Positions 9,112-17,321 of a DNA stretch of 64,000 nt are shown piece after piece. The first letter of the stretch is position 1. Each line of letters begins with the position of its first letter. The DNA comes from Maricaulis sp048270095 (lineage in GTDB: Bacteria; Pseudomonadota; Alphaproteobacteria; Caulobacterales; Maricaulaceae), in assembly GCF_048270095.1 (NCBI RefSeq), contig NZ_JBLWTL010000003.1, positions 62,001-126,000 on the forward strand. The letters run 5' to 3'. Both the position numbers and the translations under genes were made by a program. The notes below the pieces were generated by a model that worked only from the letters and a program-made list of their open reading frames with translations, made no database searches and was not told the origin of the DNA.

Positions 9112-10284
9112 TTATGGCTGAACTTCCGCGACTTGTTGTTCAAGCGCCGCCAAGCGGGTGTTCAATTGCTCGATATAAATGTGTGCGACCTCGAGCTCGT
9201 GCAACATGCCACCCGCTTTCTGGGTCACATTGAAGGGCTCATTGGGGCTGGTTGGACCGACAGCGTCGAGATAGCGGTTTTCCCACATCGCAGCCGCATG
9301 ATCCTCGATCGAAGGTACTTCAAAATACTCAGGATCAAAGGTCAGGTCACAGGGACCAGGATTACAGGTTGGCCCGACCGTTGTGATGCCGCTGGCATCG
9401 ATCGTGGCCCAGACATCACTTTCTCCGGTCAGGCGGATCTCGGAATCTGCCAGGATGAGCTGCGTCATCTTGGTGCTGCCATCACCGCTCATACCGATGA
9501 TCCGGCGGTTCTGACTGTCCGATTCAAGCCGAAGCTGAACGCCACCATTATCGGTGCTGGTCAGATGGATGAACTTGGTTCCGGCGCCGGCAAACCGCGC
9601 GATTGACGCGCTGGACGAGGTCACATGCAGCGGGGAGGCTGGAGCAGCCGTTCCCAGCCCGACATTGCCGGTACTATCCAGGTACAAGGCGTTTTGGGGC
9701 GTATTGGGCTCGATGCGGAAGGGAAGCCGGCTACCATTCGTTGCGTCACGAACGAAGAAGTTGGCCTCGTTACCGGCGACGTCCCAGGTTTGCGAGGTAA
9801 AGCCGCTGGAACCGTCCTGCTGGAGGCGCAGGGTTGGCGTATTGCCGTCATTCACATGCAGCTGGACCAGTGGAGACGCAGTGCCCATGCCGACATTGCC
9901 GCTGGCGGCAACATAGAGGGAGTTAGCTGGCGCATCAGCCATGATCCGGAACGGTATACGTCCGGCGTCAGAGTCCTCGATCGCGAAATAGTTCGCGCCA
10001 CCATTACTGGTATCATTCACCACAATGCGCCAGTCACGGGACGGAAAGCTCGCTGAATTACTGGTGTCCTGGAAATGGATCCGGAGGTTGTTTTCCTTCA
10101 GCCGCATCGTATCGAACCCGAAGTTTTCGCCATTATTGCAGTCATTGCCGACGCAGAGACTGAAAGTGATGATGACGTCATCGAGATGCTGGATGTCTGC
10201 GTTTGCCTGGCTCGCCATCCCCATAAGGGCGGCAGCGGCAATCACCGCAGCGCTCGTCGTGTTCATGAATTTCATCAGCTTCAT
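9112..10284 (-). CDS. Exported tail-fibre-like repeat protein
   Basis: A 390-residue protein with a signal peptide (hydrophobic SAAVIAAAALMGMASQANA). The body has repeated modules: two copies of a segment with DATNG/DTSNG, RxPFRI and NxLY, each followed by GNVGMGTASP or GNVGLGTAAP. Such modules occur in secreted or surface proteins related to phage tail-fibre stems. No C-terminal peptidase S74 chaperone is present; the end (HIYIEQLNTRLAALEQQVAEV) looks like a short coiled coil that could trimerise. The function is unknown. It lies 21 bp downstream of another exported protein in the same direction, and both are next to a T2SS operon. The start could be Met1, Met4 or Met7. Confidence 0.72.
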   Translation of the reverse strand: MKLMKFMNTTSAAVIAAAALMGMASQANADIQHLDDVIITFSLCVGNDCNNGENFGFDTMRLKENNLRIHFQDTSNSASFPSRDWRIVVNDTSNGGANYFAIEDSDAGRIPFRIMADAPANSLYVAASGNVGMGTASPLVQLHVNDGNTPTLRLQQDGSSGFTSQTWDVAGNEANFFVRDATNGSRLPFRIEPNTPQNALYLDSTGNVGLGTAAPASPLHVTSSSASIARFAGAGTKFIHLTSTDNGGVQLRLESDSQNRRIIGMSGDGSTKMTQLILADSEIRLTGESDVWATIDASGITTVGPTCNPGPCDLTFDPEYFEVPSIEDHAAAMWENRYLDAVGPTSPNEPFNVTQKAGGMLHELEVAHIYIEQLNTRLAALEQQVAEVQP

Positions 10285-10305
10285 CCCCAGATAATTTAAG
10301 TGCGA

Positions 10306-10755
10306 TCAGCGCTCAGACGCTGCCGGATCCATTTGCAGAACTTGGCCATTCACCACGCGAAACGAGCCAGACATCGAAGTGCCGACCAATGCCGGTCGCG
10401 TCCGTCCGGAACGGCCATCAGCCCCGGAGACAGGTGGCGTGGCCAAGACTTGCTGCTCGGTCGTCGCCGCCGTCATTTCGTAAGAATAGAGCCCGTCGGG
10501 CACCGAGCCGAAATCAGCCAGGCGGAAGGTTGGAGCCACCCGCGCGGATTCAATCTGCCCATGATAACCATCCGGTCCGGTCACAGTGAGCGTATAATTG
10601 CTCAAACCGGGATCGGTGGTGAAGCTCAGGCGCGAACCGATGAATTGCTCGGTGAACCCGCCCTGCGTCGAGAGTCGCGGCTGCTGCGCGACGGCCGACA
10701 CCGTGATCAACCCCGCCGCAAGGACCGATGCCGCCAATAGCTTTAAGGTATTCAT
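10306..10755 (-). CDS. Small exported protein of unknown function
   Basis: A 149-residue protein beginning MNTLKLLAASVLAAGL with a clear signal peptide (cleavage near VSAVAQ). The mature part is predicted beta-rich (FIGSRLSFTTDPGLSNY, YTLTVTGPDGYHGQIE) and holds no family motif I recognise. I chose ATG 10755 over upstream in-frame starts because the signal sequence begins exactly there and a GGGGCGGG tract precedes it. It forms a probable two-gene unit with the 390-residue protein downstream (21-bp gap). A palindrome 47-70 bp upstream may be its operator. It may be periplasmic or a T2SS substrate; that is inference from position. Confidence 0.68.
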   Translation of the reverse strand: MNTLKLLAASVLAAGLITVSAVAQQPRLSTQGGFTEQFIGSRLSFTTDPGLSNYTLTVTGPDGYHGQIESARVAPTFRLADFGSVPDGLYSYEMTAATTEQQVLATPPVSGADGRSGRTRPALVGTSMSGSFRVVNGQVLQMDPAASER

Positions 10756-10801
10756 TGAGCCCGCCCCTGCTTGGTCACCTACGCAGCCTTCACGCTGCAT
10801 C

Positions 10802-10825
10802 GCAGGTTTTATACACCAAACCTGC
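10802..10825. promoter_or_regulatory. Candidate operator (8-bp inverted repeat)
   Basis: A perfect 8-bp inverted repeat, GCAGGTTT with AAACCTGC separated by 8 bases, in the gap between the T2SS operon end and the start of the small exported protein gene. Its position 47-70 bp upstream of the ATG suits a repressor or activator site. A smaller repeat GCAGC...GCTGC lies at 10783-10798. Confidence 0.4.
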
Positions 10826-10855
10826 ATCAGCAACACCCCCGATGACGCAATTATT

Positions 10856-10872
10856 ATGGCGCTTTGCGCCAT
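10856..10872 (-). terminator. Terminator-like hairpin after the T2SS operon
   Basis: ATGGCGC-TTT-GCGCCAT, a 7-bp stem and 3-base loop, starting 28 bp after the stop codon of the last Sel1 gene. On the minus strand it is followed by AT-rich sequence (AATAATT) rather than a pure T run, so termination may be moderate. Confidence 0.5.
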
Positions 10873-10899
10873 GTTTGTATCGACTTCCGTCCAGACACG

Positions 10900-12168
10900 T
10901 CATTGCGCCCTGTCGAGCGAGGCGGCAACGCGCTGTTGCGCCTGCCGCAATTGCGCCGCACCCATTTCGGCGGCGAGTGCATCGCGAACTTCCGCCGCAC
11001 CCGGCACAGCCGCCAGCGCCGCCCGGCTTGTCCAGACATAGGCATGTCCGTAATCCTGGGGCAGATTGCGCCCATGGGCATACATCAGTCCCAGCATGAA
11101 TTGGGCTGTCCCCATGCCGAGATCGGCCGCGCGCTGCATGCGCTCAACCCCGACCGGAATATCCTGCCTGACACCGGCACCATTGAGATAACGCAATGCC
11201 GTCAGATACAGCGCGACCGGGTCGCCGCCACGGGCAGCCTGCTCATTGGCCGGACTGAGCGGCATGCTCCAATCCTGTTCCGCCAACCGCGCGTCATAGG
11301 GAAATCCGACTTGTTCGAGCAGGGTCGAGAGCGTCAGCCCGCGGGCGCGGCGCGCCTGTTCCAGCAAGCGGACGGATTGCGCCTCATCAACATCAACGCC
11401 GAAACCGCTGGCATACATGACGGACAGATTGGTCAGTGCCTCGCGTTGTCCCTGTTCGGCAGCGACGGAGAACAGCTCGAAAGCCAGGTCATAATCGCGC
11501 TCGACATCCTCGCCGCGAACATAGATCAGCCCGAGATTATTCTGCGCGCGCGCATCACCGGCTTCGCTGGCCTGCGCGAAAAGCTCGATCGCCCGGTCCG
11601 CGTCGCGCTCCACACCACGCCCCTCGAGATAGAGGACGCCAAGGCTCGTCATCGCATCGAGATCGCCTTGTTCCGCGGCACGTTGATACCAGCTCGCCGC
11701 CTCGTCCGGCCGGGGCTCGCCGCCCACGCCGGTTTCCAGCGCGCGCGCCAGGTCCGATTGATAGCCCGGCACCCCGCTCATCGCCGCTTCAGTCAGATAT
11801 TCAAACGCCCGTTGGGCATCACGCGGGATAGCCTGGCCTTCTGCATAGGCGCGTCCCAATGCATTTTGTCCGGCCGCGCTACCGAGGCCGGCGGCCCGGC
11901 GATAATAGTCCATCGCGGTGCCGAAATTCTGCGGCACGCCCAGTCCGCGCAAATAGAGGTCACCCAACAGGGCCTGCGCTTCGGCGACGTCACGCAGGCC
12001 GGGCGATGCCAGTTGTTGGAGGGCATCGCCATAATAGCCCTGTTCGATCGTGCTGGCGGCGCGGGCAACCGCTTCATCCGCGTCCGCAGCCGGTTGTGCC
12101 TGCGCGGTGCCGGCGGCAAGTGTCAGGCTGAGAAGCACTGCGCAGAAAACACCAGACCTAGTCGTCAC
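10900..12168 (-). CDS. Exported Sel1-repeat protein (last gene of T2SS operon)
   Basis: A 422-residue protein: signal peptide (VTTRSGVFCAVLLSLTLAAG, cleaved near AQA), then Sel1-like helical repeats along most of the length, recognisable by repeated A-x-G and YxxAAxxGxxxA patterns (YYRRAAGLGSAAGQNALGRA; LGVLYLEGRGVERDADRAIE; LGLMYAHGRNLPQDYGHAY). Sel1 repeats are protein-interaction scaffolds, so a periplasmic adaptor role is plausible. The GTG at 12168 overlaps the preceding Sel1 gene by 11 bases and places the signal peptide at the N-terminus; an upstream ATG at 12315 would lie inside the neighbour and is rejected. It is a paralogue of the preceding gene. Confidence 0.82.
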   Translation of the reverse strand: MTTRSGVFCAVLLSLTLAAGTAQAQPAADADEAVARAASTIEQGYYGDALQQLASPGLRDVAEAQALLGDLYLRGLGVPQNFGTAMDYYRRAAGLGSAAGQNALGRAYAEGQAIPRDAQRAFEYLTEAAMSGVPGYQSDLARALETGVGGEPRPDEAASWYQRAAEQGDLDAMTSLGVLYLEGRGVERDADRAIELFAQASEAGDARAQNNLGLIYVRGEDVERDYDLAFELFSVAAEQGQREALTNLSVMYASGFGVDVDEAQSVRLLEQARRARGLTLSTLLEQVGFPYDARLAEQDWSMPLSPANEQAARGGDPVALYLTALRYLNGAGVRQDIPVGVERMQRAADLGMGTAQFMLGLMYAHGRNLPQDYGHAYVWTSRAALAAVPGAAEVRDALAAEMGAAQLRQAQQRVAASLDRAQ

Positions 12169-13384
12169 GATGGGCGGCCCTCCACTCGGTGGCCTGAGCC
12201 TGCGCCCGGGCCAGATCTTCGGGACTGAGGAATTGGGCGAACACCGTCCGCTGTTCGGCGGCACCGGGCACCCCGGCGGCGGCGGCCAGATTGGCCCAGA
12301 CATGCGCGGCGACATAGTCCTGGGTCACACCATTCCCGGTCGCATAGCGCCGTGCCATGGCGAGCTGGGCCTCGGGCGAGCCCGCCTCGGCGGCGCGGCG
12401 GAAATTCTCAAGCGCCCGCTCCGAGTTCTGCGGCAGGACCTCTCCGGCTTCGTAGAACTCCGCCAACTGGTTGAGAACGTCGGCATCGCCGGTTTCCGCG
12501 GCAGCCTCAAGCCAGGCGACAGCGCCGTCCACATCGGCACGGGCCGCCTCGGCAACCCAGCCGGTTACCTCCTGCGAGCTGCGGCCCTCCAGGACACCAT
12601 TGAGCGCCAGATTGCCAAGCCGGGCGCCCGTACCGGGCGCGCCCGCCGAATTCGCATTCAGATACCAGCGGATTGCCTCGGGCAGATTGACCTCGGTGCC
12701 GCGGCCGGTTTCGTAAAACAGGCCGACAGCCGCCTGGGCCCGGACAAGCCCGCCTTCAGCGGCAGCGAGATACCAGCGAAACGCCTCGGCATCATCAATC
12801 GCGACACCGGCGCCCGCGGTATAGGCATAGCCAAGATTGGATTGCGCCCGCACATCGCCCGCTTCGGCGGCGGCGGTGAGCAGGGTGATACCGCGCGCAA
12901 TATCCTGATTCACTTCGGTTCCGGTCAGGTAATAGGAGCCCAGCACCGCCTGCGCATCGACGGCGTCCAGCGCCGCAGCCCGCTCATACCAGGGCACGCC
13001 GGCAGCGGCCGTTTCAGCACTCCGGGCCCGTTCGAGGTAAATCTCCACCAGCGGCGCGCGCGCGGAGGGAAAGTCCTGCTGGACAGCCCGTGCGAGCCAT
13101 TCGATCGCCACGTCCTCGTCCATCTCGACACCCTGGCCAACACGATACATCAGGCCCAGCCGGTATTGCGCCAGCGGCACACCCTGCTCGGCCAGACCGG
13201 TCAGAATTTCCGCGACCCGCACATAATCCGTATCGGCATAGGCCGATTCCGCTTCCGCCATCGTCGCCGCAACCTGTTCGGGATCCAGCGCCGAGCGGCT
13301 GTCACTCGAATAGAGGCTCCACGCGGCAATCCCCGCCAGGACGACGAATCCCGCCACAGCACCAATTATCAAACGCATATTCAT
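12158..13384 (-). CDS. Membrane-anchored Sel1-repeat protein
   Basis: A 408-residue protein starting with an uncleaved-looking membrane anchor (IIGAVAGFVVLAGIAAWSLY), followed by an envelope-facing array of Sel1-like repeats (YRLGLMYRVGQGVEMDEDVA; AQSNLGYAYTAGAGVAIDD; AQLAMARRYATGNGVTQDY). The ATG overlaps the stop of the permease-propeller gene by 4 bases and the 3' end overlaps the next Sel1 gene by 11 bases, so all three are translationally coupled to each other and to gspK. Anchored Sel1 proteins typically organise envelope complexes. A role in assembling or recruiting clients to the secreton is inferred from the operon only. Confidence 0.82.
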   Translation of the reverse strand: MNMRLIIGAVAGFVVLAGIAAWSLYSSDSRSALDPEQVAATMAEAESAYADTDYVRVAEILTGLAEQGVPLAQYRLGLMYRVGQGVEMDEDVAIEWLARAVQQDFPSARAPLVEIYLERARSAETAAAGVPWYERAAALDAVDAQAVLGSYYLTGTEVNQDIARGITLLTAAAEAGDVRAQSNLGYAYTAGAGVAIDDAEAFRWYLAAAEGGLVRAQAAVGLFYETGRGTEVNLPEAIRWYLNANSAGAPGTGARLGNLALNGVLEGRSSQEVTGWVAEAARADVDGAVAWLEAAAETGDADVLNQLAEFYEAGEVLPQNSERALENFRRAAEAGSPEAQLAMARRYATGNGVTQDYVAAHVWANLAAAAGVPGAAEQRTVFAQFLSPEDLARAQAQATEWRAAHRDD

Positions 13385-16300
13385 GGCCGGCTGTCCTCCA
13401 ACGGGGCTTGCCCCTGATCAATGTCCGTACGGGTAATCCGATAGGTCGCGCCCGCCTGCAGCGGCTCGTCGATCCGCGTCACGCCGCCATCGGCCCAGCG
13501 GATCGTCGCGCTTTCGATCTGCGTCGCCTCACCCAGCCCGAAATGGGCCAGCGGCGCGTCAAACGACATATAGCCGCCCCCCAGCTGCACTTCGCGCATC
13601 TGCATCTGTTCGCCTGTTTCGCCATAGCGGATCTCGACGCGGGCACCGATGCCGTCGCGATTGCCGATCCGGTCGTCAAACTCGAAGCCGATGGCGCGGG
13701 TATCGCGCGCATTGTTGAGAAACACCACGGCCGGCCCGTTGACCGGAACCGTGATCATGTCGAGATCGCCGTCATGATCGATATCGGTCACCGTCGCGGC
13801 CGCGGTGATGAGGTAATCGCTCAAGCCCCAGGCCTCGGTGACCTCTTCGAATCCGGTGCCGCCATTATTGCGCAGGAAGATATTGGACGGCGTCACCTCA
13901 TTGGGCACCCAGGTGCCATTGACGATATAGACGTCCTGCCAGCCATCATTGTCGAAGTCGGCGATCGAGACATCCCAGCTCCAGCCGCCAACCTCGAGGC
14001 CCAGCGCGCGGGCCTGCTCGGTATATCCGCCGTCGGCGGCGGGCTGCAGCAGGACATTGCGGGCGAGGATTTGCGGGATCGCCGCATCCTGTTCGCCGGC
14101 GGTCATCGGGCGCGATGGCTGAAAATGAATGTCGCAATACTGCCGCGCGCGGATCTGCCCGACCGGGACCAGCGCACACATGTCAGGATTCCGGTTCTGG
14201 ATCGCGATATCCTTGATCAGCATGCCCCGGCATTCGGAGCGATAGGGTTCGGCCAGCGGGGCGCAATGATTGGCGAAGGACGGGTCGAGCGCATTGCCCG
14301 GCCGGTACCAGTTCTTGATATCCATATTCTGCTGGCACACGGCCCGGTCGGCCTCGCGCAGGATACCGTCGCAATACTGCTCGATCGGCTGCATTCTGAG
14401 ACGGCTGGAAACTCCCGAAGCCCGGCCGGCGATCTGCGCCAGATAGATCTCGGCTGCACCGTCATTCGTCAGATCATTGGCCGAGACCGACATGGTTGTC
14501 GTCGTGGTCATCGGGATGCGGCCATCCTGGCGCGTCATCGCGCTGAAACCGCCCTCACCATCGCCGAGATAGAAATAGTCCGGCACCTCGAAATCATTGC
14601 CGACCAGCAAATCCTGGGTGCCGTTATTGTCGAGATCGCTGAGCAGGATGGACAAGGTCTCGCCGGGAATGCCGGGCAGGTCCAGGAATTCTTCGCCGGA
14701 CAATGCGCCGCCATCATTGAACACGATCCGGTTGCGCGATTCCTCACCGGGAATGCGGCGATACCATCCGGCCGCCCAATTCCCCAGCGCCACATCAAGA
14801 TCGCCGTCGCGATCGACATCACCAAAGCTCAATGCCATGGCCAGGATGGCATCCTCGCGATTGCTCACCGGCCTCAAACCGTCCGGATCAAACCGGCCAT
14901 CGCGATTGGGCAATACGTAGAGACCCTGCTGATAGGTGGCGAGAAACAGGTCGAGCCAGCCATCGCCATCGATATCAACCAGCACGGCGTTGAAGACCGG
15001 CAGATCGGCCACGATGCCAATTTCGGTCTGGCCGGCCTCGAACTCGCCGCCGCCATCATTGAGATAGATGTGCAGGCCCGCGCGGGTCGAGGCGAAGACC
15101 AGGTCAGCATCGCCATCGCGGTCGATATCGCCGGAGGTGATGGCGCGGCCTTCCCAGAAGGGCGGCCACATATCGGCAAAGGAAAATTCGACCGGATGAT
15201 CAATCCCGATCTGCCAGGCCTCGAGCCGGGTGAATGCCGTCTCGCCGCGCGGCGCCGACGAAGCCGCATAGGGCAGACGTTCCAGACTGATCGACCCGGC
15301 CGCGTCGGGCCCGGCCTGGGTTGCGGCGGGGAGCAGAGACTGCGCTGGCTCGGCGGCCGCTTCGGAGACCAGCATTTCGATCGCCCGGCGGGTCTGGAAA
15401 TCGCGATAGGCTTCCGCCCCGAGCCCGGCGGCAAAGCCCAGCCCCATCACGATCGCACCCAGCATGACAGCCGCCCGCCAGCCGACCGATGTCCCGACAA
15501 TCAGGAAGGAATAGACACTATAGCTACCCAGAGTGAAGACCAGCGTCATGATGAAGCCATGGCTGGCACCGCCATTGAGCAGCGCGCCGGACAGCACGAC
15601 ATCAAAACCGATTGGCACCGGCATGAATGTTCCAATCACCGCGACAACAGCCACACCCAGCGGACCGAAATCGCCGAGTGCCAGACCCTGCGGCGGCATC
15701 AGCGTGCCGGCGATGGCGCCGAGAAGGCCCGCCAGCAACATCAGTGGCAGGGTCGTCCTCAGGATGAACCAGAGGTTCCGCGCAAAATCGAGACCGAAAT
15801 GGAGCACCGCCTGCGGGAAGGATTCGATCGGCAGATCATCCGCTTCCTCGAGCGCTGGTGCCATGGGCGCACTTTCGCTTCCGGTGACGCTGCTGAGCAG
15901 CTTTTCGGGCGGGATGAAACGGCACAGGATCGGCACCGCGACCAGGATCACCAGCAGGCTCAAGACCAGTTTCGTCGCGGCGATATAGAAGGGCAGGAGC
16001 GAGAACGACATCGTCATCACGACGATGTTCAGCGTCGGTGAGGCGATCATTGCCGACAATGTCGTCTCGGCCCGTGATCCGCCCTGATAGAGGCCCTTCG
16101 CGATCGGCGCGGCGCAATTGACGCACACGCCAAGCGGTGCGCCGAGAAACATGCCGTAAAGGGAATTGGAGAAGGGCAGCCGGAAATTCCGCCGCCGCAA
16201 ATAGCCGAGCAAGGTCAGGAAGGCGGCACCGAACAACAGGCCGAACGTCATTCCCTTCTTGTTGGTGTCGATCCAGTTGACCGTGGAATAGGCGATACGC

Positions 16301-16509
16301 TGCATCACCGAGAGGCCGTGTTCGATCGGCAGGACCGCTTCAAAGCCCAGTGGATCCTCCAGCTGGATCGCGCCGCCCATCATCGCCTTCTCATCAAGCG
16401 AGGGGTAGCGCGAGCCGGTCCAGAACATATAGGCGAGCGTCGCGATCAGCAGCGCTGCGAAAATCAGCCGTCTGGAGTGAGGCCTGGATACGGGATTCAT
16501 CATGCTCAT
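13381..16509 (-). CDS. Permease (ArsP/DUF318-like) fused to FG-GAP/ASPIC-UnbV beta-propeller
   Basis: A 1042-residue fusion. Residues about 10-400 form a polytopic membrane region: TM segments separated by a large loop, with LGAPLGVCVNCAAPIAKG and TLSAMIASPTLNIVVM, the pattern of the ArsP/DUF318 predicted permeases, including a Cys-x-x-Cys. Residues about 430-930 hold FG-GAP/VCBS repeats with calcium-type loops (DIDRDGDADLVFAS, DIDGDGWLDLFLAT, DVDRDGDLDVALG, DFDNDGWQDVYIVNG). The C-terminus is an ASPIC/UnbV-like domain (GNRDGIGARVEIRYGETGEQ). I chose ATG 16509, which overlaps the gspK stop (ATGA). The 3' end overlaps the first Sel1 gene. The function is unknown: possibly a transporter with an extracytoplasmic receptor or chaperone head serving the secreton. 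Confidence 0.82.
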   Translation of the reverse strand: MSMMNPVSRPHSRRLIFAALLIATLAYMFWTGSRYPSLDEKAMMGGAIQLEDPLGFEAVLPIEHGLSVMQRIAYSTVNWIDTNKKGMTFGLLFGAAFLTLLGYLRRRNFRLPFSNSLYGMFLGAPLGVCVNCAAPIAKGLYQGGSRAETTLSAMIASPTLNIVVMTMSFSLLPFYIAATKLVLSLLVILVAVPILCRFIPPEKLLSSVTGSESAPMAPALEEADDLPIESFPQAVLHFGLDFARNLWFILRTTLPLMLLAGLLGAIAGTLMPPQGLALGDFGPLGVAVVAVIGTFMPVPIGFDVVLSGALLNGGASHGFIMTLVFTLGSYSVYSFLIVGTSVGWRAAVMLGAIVMGLGFAAGLGAEAYRDFQTRRAIEMLVSEAAAEPAQSLLPAATQAGPDAAGSISLERLPYAASSAPRGETAFTRLEAWQIGIDHPVEFSFADMWPPFWEGRAITSGDIDRDGDADLVFASTRAGLHIYLNDGGGEFEAGQTEIGIVADLPVFNAVLVDIDGDGWLDLFLATYQQGLYVLPNRDGRFDPDGLRPVSNREDAILAMALSFGDVDRDGDLDVALGNWAAGWYRRIPGEESRNRIVFNDGGALSGEEFLDLPGIPGETLSILLSDLDNNGTQDLLVGNDFEVPDYFYLGDGEGGFSAMTRQDGRIPMTTTTTMSVSANDLTNDGAAEIYLAQIAGRASGVSSRLRMQPIEQYCDGILREADRAVCQQNMDIKNWYRPGNALDPSFANHCAPLAEPYRSECRGMLIKDIAIQNRNPDMCALVPVGQIRARQYCDIHFQPSRPMTAGEQDAAIPQILARNVLLQPAADGGYTEQARALGLEVGGWSWDVSIADFDNDGWQDVYIVNGTWVPNEVTPSNIFLRNNGGTGFEEVTEAWGLSDYLITAAATVTDIDHDGDLDMITVPVNGPAVVFLNNARDTRAIGFEFDDRIGNRDGIGARVEIRYGETGEQMQMREVQLGGGYMSFDAPLAHFGLGEATQIESATIRWADGGVTRIDEPLQAGATYRITRTDIDQGQAPLEDSRP

Positions 16510-17321
16510 GCCGGCTGCTCCCCTGCTGCTGCCGCTGCGCCGCAACCGCCCGGATCAAACTCCCGGACCGGAAAGGCAACCCAGTCGAATGGCCGCGCGC
16601 GATTGGCGCCGAACAGGGCCAGCGCCGCAAGGCGGCTGGCGCCGCCATCGGACTGCACCAGCTCGGCCTGAAACGCGACGCGGACGCCATCCATCGAACC
16701 TGCGGTATCGGAACCTGCCAGATCGGCCAGCCCGGCGGGTGTGCCACCAAAAACGGTAATATAGGGTGCTGCGCAAGCCAGTCTCTGCGGCGTCATATCG
16801 AGCACCTCGCTCAATTCCGCCACGGTGATAAAGGGCCGGTTCTGCGGCGCCTTCCGCGAGCCCGCGGGATAATCCGCGCGTTCGGCGCCGTATTGGCGCG
16901 CCGTCTCGTCATTATCGCGCCAGTCGAGAATCTGGTCAGCCAGACGCCGGGCCGCACTCTCGCTTTCGCCCAGCCGGGTAAAGAGCGCGATCCAGGCTTC
17001 ATCATTCGCCATATTGATGTCGAGCCGGCTTTGGGAGGGCGCCAGACCGACACGAACCTGCTGGCCGTCAATGGTGACGCTACGCGGCAGGCTGGCGACA
17101 TAGCTGCGCCCGACAAGCGCCGTATCATAGGCCACAAGATCGAGCGCAGAGAGCATGGCTTCCCGCTCGGAAAGCAGGCTCCGGCGCCCGTTGCCCAGGC
17201 GCAATTCGGTCTGGGTCATGGCCATGACACCCGCCAGGATGACAGCGAGAAGCACCGACATCCAAAGGACGAATATGATCGCCGATCCGGTCTGACTCGT
17301 ATGCCTTCGTGCGATGCTCAT
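16506..17321 (-). CDS. gspK: Type II secretion minor pseudopilin GspK
   Basis: A 271-residue protein with a type IV prepilin-like N-terminus: TSQTG followed by SAIIFVLWMSVLLAVILAG. It lacks the usual Glu at +5, which is characteristic of GspK, the tip pseudopilin. The large C-terminal region (SRLDINMANDEAWIALF, LADQILDWRDNDE, GAERADYPAGSRKAPQNRPF) matches the GspK alpha-domain insertion. The ATG at 17321 shares its A with the gspD stop (TGATG); a TTG one codon earlier is less likely. Here gspK comes after gspD instead of next to gspJ as in classical operons. Confidence 0.93.
   Translation of the reverse strand: MSIARRHTSQTGSAIIFVLWMSVLLAVILAGVMAMTQTELRLGNGRRSLLSEREAMLSALDLVAYDTALVGRSYVASLPRSVTIDGQQVRVGLAPSQSRLDINMANDEAWIALFTRLGESESAARRLADQILDWRDNDETARQYGAERADYPAGSRKAPQNRPFITVAELSEVLDMTPQRLACAAPYITVFGGTPAGLADLAGSDTAGSMDGVRVAFQAELVQSDGGASRLAALALFGANRARPFDWVAFPVREFDPGGCGAAAAAGEQPA

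Noticed and set aside
13090..16041. 983-codon plus-strand frame opposite the permease-propeller gene
   Set aside because: The sequence is His/Arg/Ile-rich without domains; it mirrors the Asp-rich FG-GAP repeats on the other strand.
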